Shown here: positions 7,274 to 7,888 of the stretch, one piece after another
Position numbering within the stretch: the stretch's first letter is position 1
How the letters are laid out: every line of letters begins with the position of its first letter
Assembly: GCF_015207245.1 (NCBI RefSeq)
Contig: NZ_JADEXF010000117.1
Location: forward strand, 1-7,888
From: Nostoc cf. edaphicum LEGE 07299
GTDB lineage: Bacteria; Cyanobacteriota; Cyanobacteriia; Cyanobacteriales; Nostocaceae
Direction of reading: 5' to 3'
DNA: 7,888 nucleotides
Made by a program: the position numbers and the translations under genes
Notes under the pieces: generated by a model
The model's database searches: none
Seen by the model: the letters and a program-made list of their open reading frames with translations, nothing else
Told to the model about the DNA's origin: nothing

Positions 7274-7616
7274 CTAAACACTATGGTAATCATAATTAAT
7301 TCTGCTGGTCTGATATTATTTGAGCCGCATTTGAGCAAGTCGAGTTTAATCAGCAAAATGCTATTTCACTTACTTCTTTTAGTGTTTTCTAGTGTTTCTC
7401 GCAAAAAATATTCCATTAGACTTACTCCTTTTGGTAGATAAGGTACTTAATTCAGTATTTTCCACAGTTAATTACCTGTTCTTCTGCCTTATCCTAATAT
7501 TGAACTAAAAAATTAACTTCTTTCTTCAGGAATTTGAATTTTCTCCTGTGTATATACACAAAGGATAAAGTTTTAGTTTATAAATTTAAGAAGGAAAGAA
7601 TTATAAGAGAAAACCT
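7274..7616. other. Gene-free intergenic stretch, 343 bases
   Basis: AT-rich sequence with no convincing reading frame on either strand and no clear GC-rich hairpin with a T-tract to end tpsB. It holds two short direct repeats at helical spacing: TTTGAGC at 7319 and 7330, and TAGTGTTT at 7380 and 7390. It also holds a CAGGA-N12-TCCTG inverted repeat (7527-7548), the 14-base palindrome listed separately, and a TATAAA -10-like element at 7579-7584 without a good -35. Confidence 0.6.
7547..7560. promoter_or_regulatory. Perfect 14-base palindrome upstream of the small gene
   Basis: TGTGTATATACACA is fully self-complementary and ends 56 bases before the ATG at 7617. The TGTG/CACA ends recall CRP/FNR-family half sites (TGTGA-N6-TCACA) but without the conserved inner A/T of that consensus. 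A regulator site is plausible; the identity of the regulator is unknown. Confidence 0.35.
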
Positions 7617-7871
7617 ATGACACAACCTAACTCGCAAGACAAAAACAGCTTTTTTTACCCTCGTAGTCGGTATTATGGTAAATTTCAGCCAGAGAACTTA
7701 GTGTTTAATTCCAACCTCCAAGAATTCTCTCAAAAAATTAGTTACATCACTTGTCTAGAGACAGGGGGAAAATTGTCTCAGGAAGAGGCTTATGAGCAAA
7801 TTAAGTCTCTTTGGAAAGAGTTGAAACATAGCAAAAAACAATTGTTTATTGGCGGAAATCAAGAAATTTAA
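7617..7871 (+). CDS. Small conserved cyanobacterial protein, DUF7219-like, unknown function
   Basis: Complete 84-residue protein with no signal peptide, membrane segment or cysteine-rich metal site, so probably cytosolic. It has an N-terminal FFYPRSRYYGKF block (residues 12-23), a PENLVFNSNLQEFSQKISYI segment split by a turn, then LETGGKLSQEEAYEQIKSLWKELKHSKKQL, which looks like two amphipathic helices. The YPRSRYxGKF and NLxEFxxKxSYI pattern is familiar from small proteins widespread in filamentous cyanobacteria (DUF7219), sometimes mislabelled as isopropylmalate/homocitrate synthase. The match is from memory, and no function is known to me. ATG 7617 is preceded by AAGAGA (7605-7610), a weak ribosome site; a better AAGGA at 7591-7595 is too far away. 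It is 343 bases from tpsB and has its own promoter-like surroundings, so it is probably a separate unit that leads into the gene beyond the window. Confidence 0.85.
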   Translation: MTQPNSQDKNSFFYPRSRYYGKFQPENLVFNSNLQEFSQKISYITCLETGGKLSQEEAYEQIKSLWKELKHSKKQLFIGGNQEI

Positions 7872-7880
7872 ACTAATAAG

Positions 7881-7888
7881 AAGGAGGT
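7881..7888 (+). promoter_or_regulatory. Strong Shine-Dalgarno sequence of a gene starting beyond the window
   Basis: AAGGAGGT, a perfect complement to the 3' end of 16S rRNA, ends exactly at the window edge and begins 10 bases after the stop codon of the small gene. A start codon is expected about 5-10 bases further on. The tight spacing suggests that the next gene is co-transcribed with the small gene. Confidence 0.7.

Noticed and set aside
7282..7294. TATG-N5-CATA hairpin after tpsB as a terminator
   Set aside because: A four-pair AT-rich stem without a T-tract is too weak for an intrinsic terminator.
7434..7446. NtcA-like site GTA-N7-TAC before the small gene
   Set aside because: The NtcA consensus needs an 8-base spacer; this has seven, and no suitably placed -10 follows.

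Overview
The window looks like chromosomal DNA of a cyanobacterium, probably a filamentous freshwater (Nostocales-like) one. It holds nine exact copies of the HIP1 octamer GCGATCGC. It also carries two protein types typical of that group: a haemagglutinin-like TPS passenger ending in a CHAT protease domain, and a small protein of a cyanobacterial family of unknown function.

Layout, left to right. Bases 1-275 (minus) are the 5' part of a gene cut by the window edge, possibly a fibrillin/plastid-lipid-associated-like protein. After a 116-base gap comes one giant minus-strand gene (392-5251, or 5284 with an upstream GTG). It encodes about 1,620 residues: a family 2 glycosyltransferase domain, an internal Sec signal peptide, a two-partner-secretion (TPS) haemagglutinin domain, a long Gly/Asn/Thr-rich beta-helical stalk, an Ig/cadherin-like domain, a tandem-repeat ETPN linker, a CX3C pair and a C-terminal CHAT (caspase-like) domain with His and Cys catalytic residues. 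A short AT-rich divergent promoter region (5285-5458) contains back-to-back promoter-like elements and a 7-6-7 inverted repeat. On the plus strand follows a complete TpsB outer-membrane transporter (5459-7273), the expected secretion partner. Then comes a 343-base gene-free stretch with a perfect 14-base palindrome, and a small gene (7617-7871). The window ends on a near-perfect Shine-Dalgarno sequence for a further gene just outside.

Working model. The divergent pair forms a two-partner (type Vb) secretion system in which TpsB would export the haemagglutinin passenger and place a caspase-like CHAT domain at or outside the cell surface. The surprising element is the glycosyltransferase fused in front of the signal peptide. 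It has no obvious way to cross the inner membrane and no strong internal start codon separates it from the passenger. It may glycosylate the passenger before export, be cleaved off, or reflect a recent gene fusion. This fusion is the most interesting item in the window.
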